Source: Gymnorhina tibicen (Eukaryota > Chordata > Aves > Passeriformes > Artamidae). Taken from it: DNA of 64,000 nucleotides. Of the stretch, positions 12,889 to 24,800 are shown in pieces. Location: assembly GCA_013399875.1 (NCBI GenBank), contig VXAZ01005695.1, forward strand, positions 558,001 through 622,000, read 5' to 3'. How positions within the stretch are numbered: position 1 is the first letter of the stretch; each line of letters starts with the position of its first letter. A program made the position numbers and the translations under genes. The notes beneath the pieces are model-generated. The model saw only the letters and a program-made list of their open reading frames with translations. It was not told the origin of the DNA and searched no databases.

Positions 12889-15800
12889 CTGCACTTGAAA
12901 GGCAATCTGTTATGGTGTGAACTTGTTTGAACAATGATGGCACCATGAAGCATTTTTGTTAAAACTGATTCTTAAGACTGCTACCATCCAGAAAAAGAAC
13001 CGCAAGAACAAAAGTGGACCAGGTACCAAACCCTCACATTTATCCCTCTAACAGAGAATGACGGCACTGCAGCTGGATGCAGCTCACCACAACACTGTTG
13101 ATTTTCTTCCCAAATGAGAATTGTTGTCCAATTGCTTTTGCTGGGCCCTATTGCAAATTAAGTTTTATCCTTCATTTTTCCCATCACACCAGTGTTACAT
13201 TTTTTCCCCTTTCCGTTCTATTCATTACTTATATTTGACATGAAGAAATAATTCAATTATCTTCATTATCAAAATTCAAAAAACTTTGCATTAGACATTT
13301 TGATTGTTCCACACAGTGATGTAAGCATTTATTGCAGTCTAAGCAGATTAAAATTCAAAGAATATTCCAGTAACATAAATTTTACAGGCTTAAGGCAAAC
13401 ACTGAAAAACACTAGAAACACTAGATGGTACCAGTAACCAGAAATAATGAGCATTAAGTAACCAAAACAAAATGAAAATAACTCAAGGAACAGATGCTCA
13501 TTAAAAAAAAAAAACAACCTCAAATAATTTTGATCAAATCAGAAATTTCAATTTGAATGGGAGGAGAGCAGGAAGCAGTATTGGTACATTTTTTTCTACA
13601 ATCAAAAATATGTTCTGAATTTTCAAACTTATTTCCCCCTCTTTTCTTTAAACAGAGGTGATTATATCAAAACGATTCTTTACATGGTGCAGAATAATTA
13701 TTATTAATGAAGGTCAAAAAGTTATGAAAGATTCAAGAAACACACCAGCAAAGGTTTGAACTACTATTATTATCTCCCAAGCTACCTTCAGGAGGATTTA
13801 GCAATAATGCTGCTAAAGAAGTTTTTCATCAATTTCAAATTGAGTCAATTTAACACCAGTTACTATAAAAATCTACTTCATGCTTTTTATTTATTCTTAT
13901 CTTATTATTAATGTGTTAGATGTTACAGCTTGCCTCAATTCATTACATTCTCTGGGAAGAGGAACTATTATTGGTCAATAGATGTTTCTTGAGAGTAGTA
14001 TTGCACTAGAGGGTTAAAAATAACTTCTGTCCCCTTTTCCACTGAATGTAATCCTCCTACTTTTGGAGAAAAAGACCAAGTTCATAGATATGAAATTTAT
14101 ACAATATACTTGCTTCATCAAAATGATTTAATATTTGGAACATAATTTTAATATTTAAATGCTTAGAAATAATAAACATGCTTATTTAATAAACTAATTC
14201 CTTCCTATCAGCACTGACACTGGTAAATTATACAGTACCCAGAAGCTACCACATTAGCCCAGCAAAGACAGTGAGCAAGTTCAAGACAAACATTGACTTG
14301 GGAGATTCTGTCTTTTCCTCTCCCAAGATCAGACAGCCTGTGACATTTGAGGAGGGGAAAACCAGCCCTAGAAAAAAGCCTGTATTTGTCTCATTTAAAA
14401 GTATTTTAATAGTTTTAGCAGGCAAAAGCAATCTGTATTCTGAAAAGTGAAGAAGCACCAAGCAGACAAAAATCCTTCCTTGACCCAAGGACAAACTCCA
14501 AATACCTCCTGTGAAATCTCGCTGCGGGATAGAAACAGCATCTGAAGCAGCAAGGAAAAAAAAAATCTTTAAATATACCTATGTCTTAAGCAATAAACAT
14601 ATTTAAAAACTTTCCGCTCTAGAATTCTGCTATGCTATTGACTTTCATATAGAAAATGTATGAGCAGCACATGTAAAACTGCTCAAATCATTTTGCTGTT
14701 AAACAAACAAGCACATGCCTAGAGGGGACAGAAGAAAGTAACTGGTCTCCTGATGATGAATAGCATTAACTTGCTCCGGCTTGCCAAGTCAGTGAGCGGT
14801 GTGAATTTAATGGCAATTAGCCCAGATCAAAGTTGAAGTACCATGAACAAAGTAGGTAAAACTGACAATATCAAAGAAAGTAAGCATATCATGAGTGATT
14901 GAAAAAAAAAGATTTATTTGTAATGTTTGCAGCTGTTAATGGAAAAGGACAGATCCTTACAAAATGTTTGTTTTCATAACAGTATTACTGATTAAGCAGA
15001 TTTCCAGGAGACTGCTTTCAGGGGTAAATTGGCCAAAAAACCTGATAGCGAAGAAAAAGAGTCAGTAATAGCTTCTATTGTGGACACATCGCACAGAATG
15101 GTATTTTCTCAAGAAATTAAACACTGAGTCAAAGTCAAGCATTCTCCCTCCTACCTGGAAAACAATTTATCAGCAATTGAAAAAAACTGAAAAAGTTCAC
15201 AGGTGTCAGAAAGAGGCAGAAAAGGAGAGAATTCATGTGTTTTACATGCAGTAGGCTTTAGGGATTATTAGTAATAGGAAAAATATTCCTGTCGTTAAAT
15301 CTACATGTCTTAATTAAGAGTGACATTTTAAAAGCTCTAAATTTAAAATGTACATGAATGATCTGGAAAAAACAGCTTTAGACTTTATTTTTTTTTAAGT
15401 TTAAGGAGACCTCCACTTCTACATAATATTAGTAGGAATAAAATTCCTATTTCAAGTATTAGATGTTTACAAAACCTACAGCATGCTCACTAATACCTAA
15501 CTACCATCACTACAAAATTCCAGTCTTCATGTAATACCTTCCATCTAAAAGTCTAAAAAGATTCTTACGGCATTTCCCATAGCATTTCACATGGATGGTA
15601 ACATATATTTTTGCAGATGAAATGATACACAGAGAGTTAAATAATTAGCTAGAAGCAGCAAGTTAATAGAAGAAGTTGGAATAAACAGAAGATCACTTCT
15701 TTCTATTGTAATCACTATTCTACTCTTTTAATATAGGTAAAATAACAAAATCAAGTTGCAATCTGTTTGAATTAAGTGTTTTGAAGGTAGGCACAGAAAA

Positions 15801-16254
15801 ATGGTCCAGTATAATAAACAGCAATATATTTTTGACCATAAGCTGAAGGGTAAAGACCCAGCAGTTCTTTAGCAATTAGTCAGTGATGTTTATGAGAGAT
15901 TTCCTTGAGCAAGGACTAAGTTTCTCAGAAGATCAAAGATAACCAGTGTTACACTCTGCCCTAACTAGACCCAGATTCACACTTTCCATTACTTATTTAC
16001 ATTGATCTTATGACTATTTTTATAGATCCATCAGAGTAAGTGTGCTTTTACTCTTTTACTAATATTTGTTTAATTAAGTTAATTAATTACAGGTTAACTG
16101 AAATGTCGTACAAAAGACCTCACGCAGCTTTCAAAGTGTAGTGGGAATCCTAATCCTTTTTTTTTTCTTTTAACTAGCAGTAAGGATGAAGTCAATAAAT
16201 TGTCAATTAATAACATACTTGCTTTGATGGCTCTTCAGTAATTTACTTTCATAC
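12889..16254. other. Probable intron or noncoding DNA
   Basis: AT-rich, with poly(A) and poly(T) runs. At 14506-14521 a very strong minus-strand acceptor (gtttctatcccgcag) precedes 16 bases and a GTATTT donor; I do not call it an exon because all three frames are open and the phase does not fit its neighbours. A possible transcription-factor site pair at 14813-14832 is listed separately. Nothing else is recognisable. Confidence 0.45.
14813..14832. promoter_or_regulatory. Adjacent homeodomain-like and TCF/LEF-like motifs
   Basis: GCAATTAG (a TAATT-core homeodomain-type site) is followed after three bases by AGATCAAAG (a TCF/LEF-type site). The surrounding 14745-14850 is less AT-monotonous than its flanks. 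Short motifs like these are common by chance, so this only nominates the site as an enhancer candidate. Confidence 0.15.
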
Positions 16255-16309
16255 CACTTCATAAATTTCTTCGGAAAACTTCTGGGATCGCTGATACAGT
16301 ACTTCTGCC
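16255..16309 (-). CDS. Candidate internal exon (18 codons), unidentified gene
   Basis: The minus-strand acceptor acgaaattttcccag is followed by 55 bases and a GTATGA donor. In phase 2-in, 0-out it encodes AEVLYQRSQKFSEEIYEV, a balanced, helix-like sequence. The phase 0 frame runs into TGA just before the donor. I do not recognise a family. It lies on the same strand as the better exons at 33-35 kb, but the upstream candidate at 18471-18551 ends in phase 0. At least one exon of phase 0-to-2 would therefore have to lie between them, and I could not find it. Real exon or chance open frame: slightly better than even odds of chance. Confidence 0.42.
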
Positions 16310-17164
16310 CTGGGAAAATTTCGTTTAAATCTGCTCTACTGCCAATAAACCAATAAGACTAACTGGCTGATAATCCTCCCACACTACACTGTTTAGGTAT
16401 ATGCACTCAAGCAGCAAAAGTTTAATTTGTTCCGCTAATGGCACAGAAAACTACTCAAACTTATTCACCATATAAATTTGAACTTCAGTCTGCTACTTTT
16501 TGTTATTCCTTGGGCAGAAAATTCAAGCTATTGGATGCTTTGTAATTCAGACTATTTTATCTTTTCCTTGATCCAAAGCATAACAATAATAATAGACACT
16601 ATCAGTAACTAAATATTAAACTGCACTTCACAGAAGAAACATAGTAGAAAGTCTGAATATTATTTGCATTGGCACACTGACATGCAAGGCACATTCTGCA
16701 GTTCTAAGTAGGTGTAATGTTATTCTGAAACTACTAAAAGCAGCAATGCTAGCTGCCTTGGACATATTTCAAGTTGCCATACAATATCTTTTGTTTAGAA
16801 TTTCTATTTGGATAATGTACTTTATTAAGTACAGCCTATTTGTTTGGAAGATAATTTAATTTATAAAAGCACAGTAAGAATTTAGTAAAGAAGCCATATA
16901 ATGCTAAAAATACTGATTTTCTCTAAAGTTGTGCTGTTAGCATTGATACTGGTTAATATAAACTAAAAGATGTATTATGTAAAAAATAATTTGGCATGCA
17001 AAGTTCATTCAAAAGTGCTGCACTTGAATAGTCGTGACAGGACAAGGCCAGGTGGAGTTCCTAAAAGAAGTATGAAAAATCTATGGGATCGTAAGATATT
17101 TTATTATTATCCTGTCTTATGAAGGAAAATTACTGAAAAGTAACAGGAAGAATTCACTACACAT

Positions 17165-17228
17165 GTATACTAAAATACATATGTATATATATACTAATAT
17201 ATATATACATATATATATACACACACTG
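17165..17228. repeat. TA-rich microsatellite
   Basis: Alternating TATATA and ACATAT blocks ending in ACACAC. Such tracts vary in length and can form cruciforms. No gene overlaps it. Confidence 0.85.
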
Positions 17229-18169
17229 TATCTTCTATCCCATTAGGACTAAGGAGAGTTTGTCTGCATTTCTCTAAAAAAAATGTTGATCATATTGCCC
17301 TGGTACTGACAGCAACTAGGTAGAATGTGTCAAAAAACAACAAATGTTTGGCTGTCATTCTTGCTGGGGTATGAAGAACCAACTGAAGATTTTCCAAAGG
17401 GACTGACTTATGGAATTAAAGGAATTAGAGAAACTGTCTCCTGTTCCGCTAGTAATCCTCTGGGAAATAAGAACATCTAGAGCTAAAAAGATTTATATTT
17501 TCTCTCAAGTTGTAGCTCTCCAATATATTTATAGGGCTACGTCACACAATGCACCATGGATTACACCATCATTTTTCTACGCTTTCCTCCCAAATCTCAG
17601 CAATACTCAGAATATCTCATTCACTGATACAATGAGAATAGATATTTTGTTCTCTCCTTATACTTATATACATGTATAGCTAAACATGAAAACGTTTAGG
17701 AAAATTACACCAGCTGTCTGGTAAGTAATTATATATTCCTACTTTTTCCAACCCTAATTAAGAAATTGACTCTGGCCCTCCCAAAATTCTTATCGTGGCA
17801 TTCCAGTTTAAGAAATGAAGGGTAAGAAGAGGGCTTTGTCTCTTAAGAAAACAAATAAAACTCTATGAAAAATGGAAATAAGTAGGATTGCAAGCTGGGT
17901 TCATGTTTTTCCTATTTAAATTATTTTTTAAATTATTATTTGCTACACTGTTTCTATTTCTCTGAAGCAGCAATCCTAGAAAGGCTTCTACTGTTCCAGC
18001 GCTGGTGAGAGTCACAGCCCTGTGAGGTGTGAACCCCAACCACCCATCCACAAAGACTAGGTCCAAGGCTCAGGAACACACAAACAGCAGTCCTCCATGC
18101 TGGCTGCTATGTATGAGCCAATAACCACCCCTAGCAAGAGAATTAATGGACAGGAACATGCAGAGGTAC

Positions 18170-18334
18170 CTCTACTACACAGAAGTGGAAGAACTTTGCT
18201 TGCCCCACATCGATAAGCATGGCAGGAACTCAGATGTTGCTTTATTTCCTCAAAGCCAGGTCCAAAATGCTGCTGTAACTGAGTCTGAGTTGTACTGGCT
18301 CCCAATATAGCAGCATTCATTTGCAAGTGTTTCA
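18170..18334 (-). CDS. Exon-like interval with conflicting phase
   Basis: Minus-strand acceptor ggtccccccatag and donor AGTAGAG|GTACCT flank 165 bases. Phase 1-in, 1-out is open for 54 codons and includes QQHFGPGFEEIKQHLSSCHA. A second frame (phase 2) also stays open for 27 codons before TGA. It would lie only 136 bp from the candidate exon at 18471-18551, whose exit phase is 0, so the two cannot be consecutive exons in their preferred frames. It may be an exon of another isoform, a decayed gene fragment or part of an old repeat. I recognise no family. Confidence 0.25.
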
Positions 18335-18470
18335 CTATGGGGGGACCTCACAGAAAATGAAGGAAAAACATCTTGTTCCCTTAGCATTACCTCATGCTAC
18401 TTTTGTACAACTACGCTTCTTAATTACCAATTTCTTTGCTCTCAAGTACAAGTGTTCTGGAGTAACTTAC

Positions 18471-18551
18471 TTGAGTTAATTCACATCTCAATATAGAGAA
18501 ACCTTTTACTGGAGCTAGCTGAGCTGCTGCCATTTGAGAAGGGGTGAAAAA
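18471..18551 (-). CDS. Candidate internal exon (27 codons), unidentified gene
   Basis: The donor is a perfect GTAAGT (ACTTAC on the plus strand at 18465-18470) and the acceptor ends CTGCCACAG. The 81-base interval is open throughout only in phase 0-in, 0-out. It begins FFTPSQMAAAQLAPVKGF and ends ILRCELTQ. The other frames stop within it. Its entry phase matches the exit phase of the 29-nt candidate at 28681-28709, which in turn fits the strong exon at 33689-33862. No domain is recognised. The polypyrimidine tract is only moderate, so a chance match is possible. Confidence 0.45.
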
Positions 18552-18750
18552 CTGTGGCAGCTAAATCCAAACAGAGCCAAGCCACAGTAAAGGCTGCGAG
18601 GGCTGGTGCATTCTTACTGCAAACATCCGTCCATCATACTCTTGCAGCAGCCCAGTAGAGAAACTCAGTGGAAAACAGCAATGCAAACCCATCTGAAATG
18701 CTCCACTTTACACAACAGTGTAAGATAAAGTACTGTCCTCTGTGCTTATA

Positions 18751-21700
18751 TAGAATCATAGAATCATTTAGGTTGGAAAAGGCTTTTAAGGTCAGTGTCC
18801 AACCATCAACCTGGCACTGCCAAGTCTACCACTAAACTATGTCCCTAAATATCACATCTAGATGTTTTTAAATGCTGTCAGGGACAGTGACTCAACCATT
18901 TCCCTAGGCAGCCTATTCCAATGACTGACCACCTTTTCAGTGAATAAATTTTTCCTAATAATCAATTGAAACCTCCTCTAGCACAACTTGAAGCCATTTC
19001 CTCTTGTCCAATTGCTCGTTACTTGTGAGAAGAGATCAACCCCCACCTGGCTACAAACTCCTTTCAGGCAGTTGTGGAGCAAAATAAGGTCTCCCCTGAG
19101 CCTCCTCTTCTCCAGGCTTAACGACCCCAGCTGCTTCATCCGCTCCCACTATGACTTACCTGCTCCCACTATGACTTACCCTCCAGATCCTTCATCAGCT
19201 CCGTTACCCTTCTCTGGACAAGCTCCAGCACCTTCATGTCCTTCCTGCATTAAGGGGCCCAGAGCTGGACACAGAACCTGAGATGCAGCCTCACCAGTGC
19301 TCAGTACAGGGGGACAATCACTGCCCTGGTCCTGCTGGCCACACACTTCCTAACACAGGTCAGGATGCCACTGGCCTTCTTGGCAACCTGAGTACACTCT
19401 GGCTCACTGCTAGCCACTGCTGACCAGCACCACCAGGTCCTTTTCCTCGGGGCCACTTTCCAGCCGCTCTGCCTTAAGCCTGTAGCACTGCATGGGGCTG
19501 CTATGACACCAGTGCAAGACCCACCACTTTGCCTTGTCTAACCTCATACTGTTGGTCTCAGCCCATCAATCCAGCCTGTCTAGATGCCTCTGCAGACCTT
19601 CCCACCATCCTGCAGATCAACACTCCCACCTGATTTAATGTCCTCTGCAAATCCACTCAATCCTCTTGTCCCGATCATTGATAAAGATATGAAGCAGGAC
19701 CAACACTAAGCTGTGGGGAACCCCATTAGTGACTGGTTACCAAATGGATTTAGTTTGATTCACCACCACCCTCCGGGCCTGGCCAACCAGCCAGTTTCCT
19801 ACCCAGTAAAGAATACACTCATCTGCACCATGAAAATCCAGTTTCTCCAATAGTGTGCTGTGGGAAATGGTACAAAGACTTATACTAACTCACAGGTAGA
19901 CAACATTCACAGACTTTCCCTCATCCATTAGGCAGGTCACCCTGTCATTGAAGGAGATCAGGTTGGACAAGCAGGACCTGCCTTTCCTAATCTCACACTG
20001 GCTGGACCTAATCCCTCTGGTTGTCCTGCATGTGCCATATGATGACACTCAAGATGATCTGCTACATAACACTGTCAGGCTGACAGGCCTGTAGTTCCCC
20101 AAGTCCTCCTTCTGGCCTTCTTATAGATGGGGGTCACTACTGCCAATTCCCAGTCACTTGGGACCTCCCCAGTTAGCCAGGACCACTGGTAAATGATTGA
20201 AGATAGCTCAGTGAGCTCTTCTTCCAGCCCCCCCAAGCACCCTTGGATGGACTTCATCTAGCTCCACAGACTTGTGTATGTCTAAACTGTATGGCAGGTC
20301 ATTGACTATTCCCCCTTGGATTATGGGGGCTTCATTCTGCTCCCAACCCTGTCTACCAGATCAGGAGCTGGGTACCCAAAGACCAACTGGTCTTGTCATT
20401 AAAGACTAAGGCATTAAGACATTAAGTACCCCAGCTCTTTCCTCATCTTTTGCCACTAAGTCTGCCCCAATATTGGCATCCAATAATGGGTTTTGTTGCT
20501 GATATATTTACAGAAACATTTTTCATTGTCTTTCATGGCAGTAGTCAGATTAAGTTCTAACTGGGCTTTGGCCCTTCTAATTTTCTCCCTTTATTACCTC
20601 ACAACATCTTTGCAGTCCTTGTGAGTTTTCCACCCCTTCTTCCAAAGGTCATAAGCTCTTCTTTTTTTCCTGATTTCCAGCCCAAGCTTTCTGTTCAGCC
20701 ATGTCAGACACTTCCCCGTCAGCTCAACTTTCTCAGCACATGGGTACAGCCTGCTATACCTTTAAGATTTCCTCTTTAAATTATGTTCAGCCTTCCTGAA
20801 CTCCTTTGTCCCTTAGGACTGTCTCCCAAGGAACTCTTTCAACCAGTCTCCTAAGCAGGCCAAAGTATGCTCTTGGAAGTCCTAGGTAGCAGATCTGCTG
20901 CTCCCCCACCCCCCTTACTTCTTCAAGAACCAAAAATTCTGTCCTTTCACGATTACTGGGCCCAAGAGGCCTTCAACCACCACATCACCCACCAGCCCAT
21001 CCCTGTTCACAAACAACAGGTCCAGCTTGTGCCTGTCATAGTTGACTCGCTTACCAGCTGTGTCAAGAAGTTAACTTCCACACTCCAGGAACCTCCTAGG
21101 CTGTCTCCTCTTCAATGTATTGCATTTCCAGCAGACATCTGGTAAGCTGAAGTTCCCCATGAGAACAAGGGCCAGCAATTGTCAGATTTCTCCCAGCTGC
21201 TAATAGAATATTTCATCTGCCTCTACATTCTGCTTGGGAGGAGTATAGCTGACTCCCACCAAGGCCTTGTTGTCCTTCTCTCTGACTCTTGAACACTCAC
21301 CCTACTGTCACCATCATCAAGCTCTAGACAATCAAAACACTCCTCAACATCCAGAGCTCCTCCAACACTTCTCCTTCCTTGCCTACCCCTTGTGAAGGGT
21401 TTATGGCAATCCATCGCAGCACTCCAGCTGTGTGAGTCATTCCACCATGTTTTCATTAGGGCAATTATGTCAGAGCTTTCCTGCTGCACAATGGCTTCCA
21501 GCTCCTCCTGCTTGATGCCCATGCTGTGTGCACTGGTGTAAATGCACTTCAGTTGGACTATTCATTACTGCCTTTTGGGGATGACAAGCCCTAATTCCTA
21601 TGTATTCTCAGGTGCGTCCAGGGTTTCTAAAAATTCAATAACCCTTGCATCTTTGCTGCTGCATGGATTTCCATCCCCTACCTCCACTGAGGTGGCAGAC

Positions 21701-21840
21701 CAAAGGACCTTGCTACCATAGCATCCCTCAGACAGTGGCATATTGCCCCCAGGTTTATCTGTAGTAAGCCTGGTTTTATTCGTTTCCTCCTTCAAATCTA
21801 GTTTAAAGCTCTTTCATAAGAGCTATACCCAGTAACTCTA
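18751..21840 (-). mobile_element. CR1 LINE, near ORF2-length but decayed
   Basis: Read on the minus strand, this is one continuous CR1. The endonuclease start, MGIKQEELEAIVQQESSDI, is at about 21522. LDLLFVNRDGLVGDVVV is near 21010 and RKKRRAYDLWKKG near 20650. The RT part has LTGEVPSDW and TPIYKKA near 20110-20180 and a degenerate YLDF region near 19890. The catalytic FADD box reads FAED near 19640. The 3' UTR and ATTCTATGATTCTATA tail end at about 18751. Many stops and frameshifts break ORF2. A perfect 20-bp tandem duplication (19141-19180) lies in its 3' half and is probably private to this copy. The 5' edge (about 21800-21850) is uncertain and includes sequence upstream of ORF2. It is inserted between candidate exons of the minus-strand gene, in the same orientation. 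Confidence 0.93.
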
Positions 21841-24800
21841 CTAGGGCTGCCTTGGAAAAAATATGAGTGAAGACTTTTAACCATCCTACTTCTACCTTTA
21901 AGGTGGATTATTCTCACCTCTCTGTTTACCCAGTACCAGGAAGGACAGCACGTTCTCTGAGTTGGTGGCTTAATTTGCTGTCATTGTGTAGAAAACAGAT
22001 TCTCCTTCCATCATGATTTTGAGATAGTGATTTTTCCAGGAAACAGACAAAGTGCAAGTCATCTTAATTCTACTTGTAACAGAAAGAAGGAAAAAGCTAC
22101 TTGACCAGTTCCTGAAGGATCCTTAATTAAGCACCCTTGCAGTCTCACCAACTGCTGTAAGATGATTATGAATATCCCTGGATAGATACAACATGGACTT
22201 TATAATCTGCCTCCAAAGTGCAACACAAAGTTCACACTGCCTTACAGATGTTCCGACATGCAAAACTGGATGTTCCTGCTCTCACTCACTTCTTGTCATA
22301 GGAACTTGTACAATTCCTGCAGTAAAAAGAAGTGTTTACTTCTATACTGGTGACTTGGGAAGTGTGAGTATACTCAAGAAACATCTGGCACTTCTAATGA
22401 AAAATCTCTGTTTTAAGTATAATGGGATGCACACCCCTTGGAATTGTGCAAGAATTTAAAGAAAAATTAAAGTTGAACAGTTAATTTCCTATATGTCTGT
22501 CTTTTCAAAGAAAACATGAGATCAAGCTGTGAAGGCAAGGAACCTGGCAATGCCATCATCTGCAAAAAACTGTGCAAACAGCAACATGCCAACAGTGCAA
22601 AGAGACAGAGATCCTTCTAATACATGGCTTTTACCAGCTATTATACTCTTATATCCTTACTGAGCACAAAGGTAGCCTTTTTGGAATTGCTATCCACACA
22701 ATTGCTACACACACATATTTATTTTGATATTCTGCACATCTTCGGGATTATCATTCCCTTATTACAAGCACAATAAAAGTTAGAGAAAAATGTATGTATT
22801 TAACAAAGTAAATAAGATCTTCAAAAAAAGTTGGAATAATCTGTGCAATAAGAGTGTGCAAAAAAGCAGATAAATATTCTGATTCTTCAGTCCTATATAT
22901 TCCAATGGCTCCAGAAAATCAAAATTTTTGAACTGAGGATGTAATAACTATAATAATATTAACTTGGTTAGCAATTAAATGATCACACCTCCCTTCAGAC
23001 TAAAAATGTAGACAACAGCTACTAACTGACATCTCATTTCAACATTTTACAGCTGCTTTAAAGACTCTAGACATTTGGATGCATGCACACATCTTATTTT
23101 CCCAGGATTTCAAAGTCCACATCCAGGCTGCTGCTCAGCCATTATAAATGAGTAATTCAAGTAGGGCATGACTGCTTCTTGTATTAACTTGATAAAGATG
23201 TTTCAGTCAAAGTGCATCAACAGTTGTGTTAAGTCATCCTTTTCACAGGCTTATGCTTTGCTTATGTTAGCAGTGAAGAAAAAATAAGTATTATTGGCTT
23301 CAAATTATTATAAAATCTTTACACTAAACATAATTAGCATTGTGATTATTACATTTTATTACTCCTGTTTTGAAAAATAGAAATATGCCTTAATTATTTC
23401 ATTTTTTAATTAAACAGAATTTAATCAACTGACTGCAACTTGCATTAAAGTTTCATTTTATTAATTTAGACGTGCAACTGCTTAAACGAGTGATATGTGC
23501 CCTTGAAAACACACATCTGTTTTCAGGAAATTACACTCTATCTGTAAGATTTTCCAAAAGCTAGTTTAAAACCACACTTTAAATATAATATGTTCATTTT
23601 AAGCTTATCATTGAATAATTAATTTATTATGAAACATGTATGAAAGAAGTGTTTGGCAATAATTTTACTGCCTGAAAAATATTAATCCAGGGCTTGGGCT
23701 AATACATCTTTCAAATACTACAAAGATAGTTTGAACATATTTCATTTTCTTGTATAAATCTTCAGGTCACAACCTGAAAGATTTGCTCAATACTTAATTC
23801 TTTTTCTCTTATCACAGCAGGGACATAAGAGAGCTCAAAAGTACAGAAGAGAATTCATGTTCTTACTTCATTAGTTTATTTCTATTGAATAGATGACCAA
23901 ACATGAACACAGTCACACTAAAAATAAGAAATATGCTGCACATATAATTCATGCAAAGCCCAATACGTAAAGGATACGCTTTATCAACTTTTACACAAAC
24001 TGGACTTCTGACTGATTACATCTATGCCATGGACATACAGAAGAGAGAAGAATACTATCCAGAAGTGATGATCCATCATCATATGTGCTCCATAACCCTG
24101 CTCACTACTGTTGAGCCAGATACTGTTTTTAATAATTCTTATATTCAATCATATCGTCTCTTATTTTTCAATGTATTGTTTCTATTTACAGAATTCCCAT
24201 TATTTTCCCCACTTTAAGGGGGAAAAATTCCTACGATAGCCAAGCCGGTTCTAATTTTATAGTTTATATTGTATTTACACAATATTTCTTTATGGTTTAA
24301 TTCTTTTTATTCTAAAAGTAAAACAAATATAGGTACTTTTGAGGGCAGCAGGAGATGGGAAGAGGCAGTCAGATTCTTAATTCTGAATAATTCAGATTAT
24401 TGAGATTATTAATTTGAAGATTAATGTTAGATATCTCATTAAACTTTATTTTCATTTATTGTTTGCATCATATTATTAGAACATGGTCTTTTTTCCACTG
24501 GCATGACAGTTATAAACACTGAAATTCAAAAAGCCATGGCTCAAACTCTGTTAAGTATGACTTCTTTCATGTCCACCTTCCCAAAGGCAGTGGTCTATTT
24601 TTGCAAGATATCTGGACATGAGGCAGCAGAGCCAAAGGTATTTCTTCAGCTTGGCACAAATCCCAGACAAGCAGCCCCAGAAGCTCTACAGTGACAGATG
24701 GTGAACCCAGGCTAAAAATGTAAGAATTGGTAGATGCAGGCAAACTCTTACTCTAAGAGCTGAAATGTTTGAAACTCCCCATCCCTTCCATTCACATTGT

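Larger units (their letters stand above)
16310..18470. other. Mostly noncoding, with AT microsatellite and ambiguous exon-like frames
   Basis: Includes the TA-rich microsatellite at 17165-17228. Near 17063 a strong minus-strand acceptor (ttcatacttcttttag) precedes an open frame of about 30 codons without a good donor. At 18170-18334 there is an exon-like minus interval listed separately. The 17990-18340 part is richer in GC than its surroundings, which may reflect an old unrecognised repeat. Confidence 0.4.

Noticed and set aside
14506..14521. 16-nt microexon on the minus strand
   Set aside because: The acceptor is strong, but the interval is too short, all frames are open and the phases do not match its neighbours.
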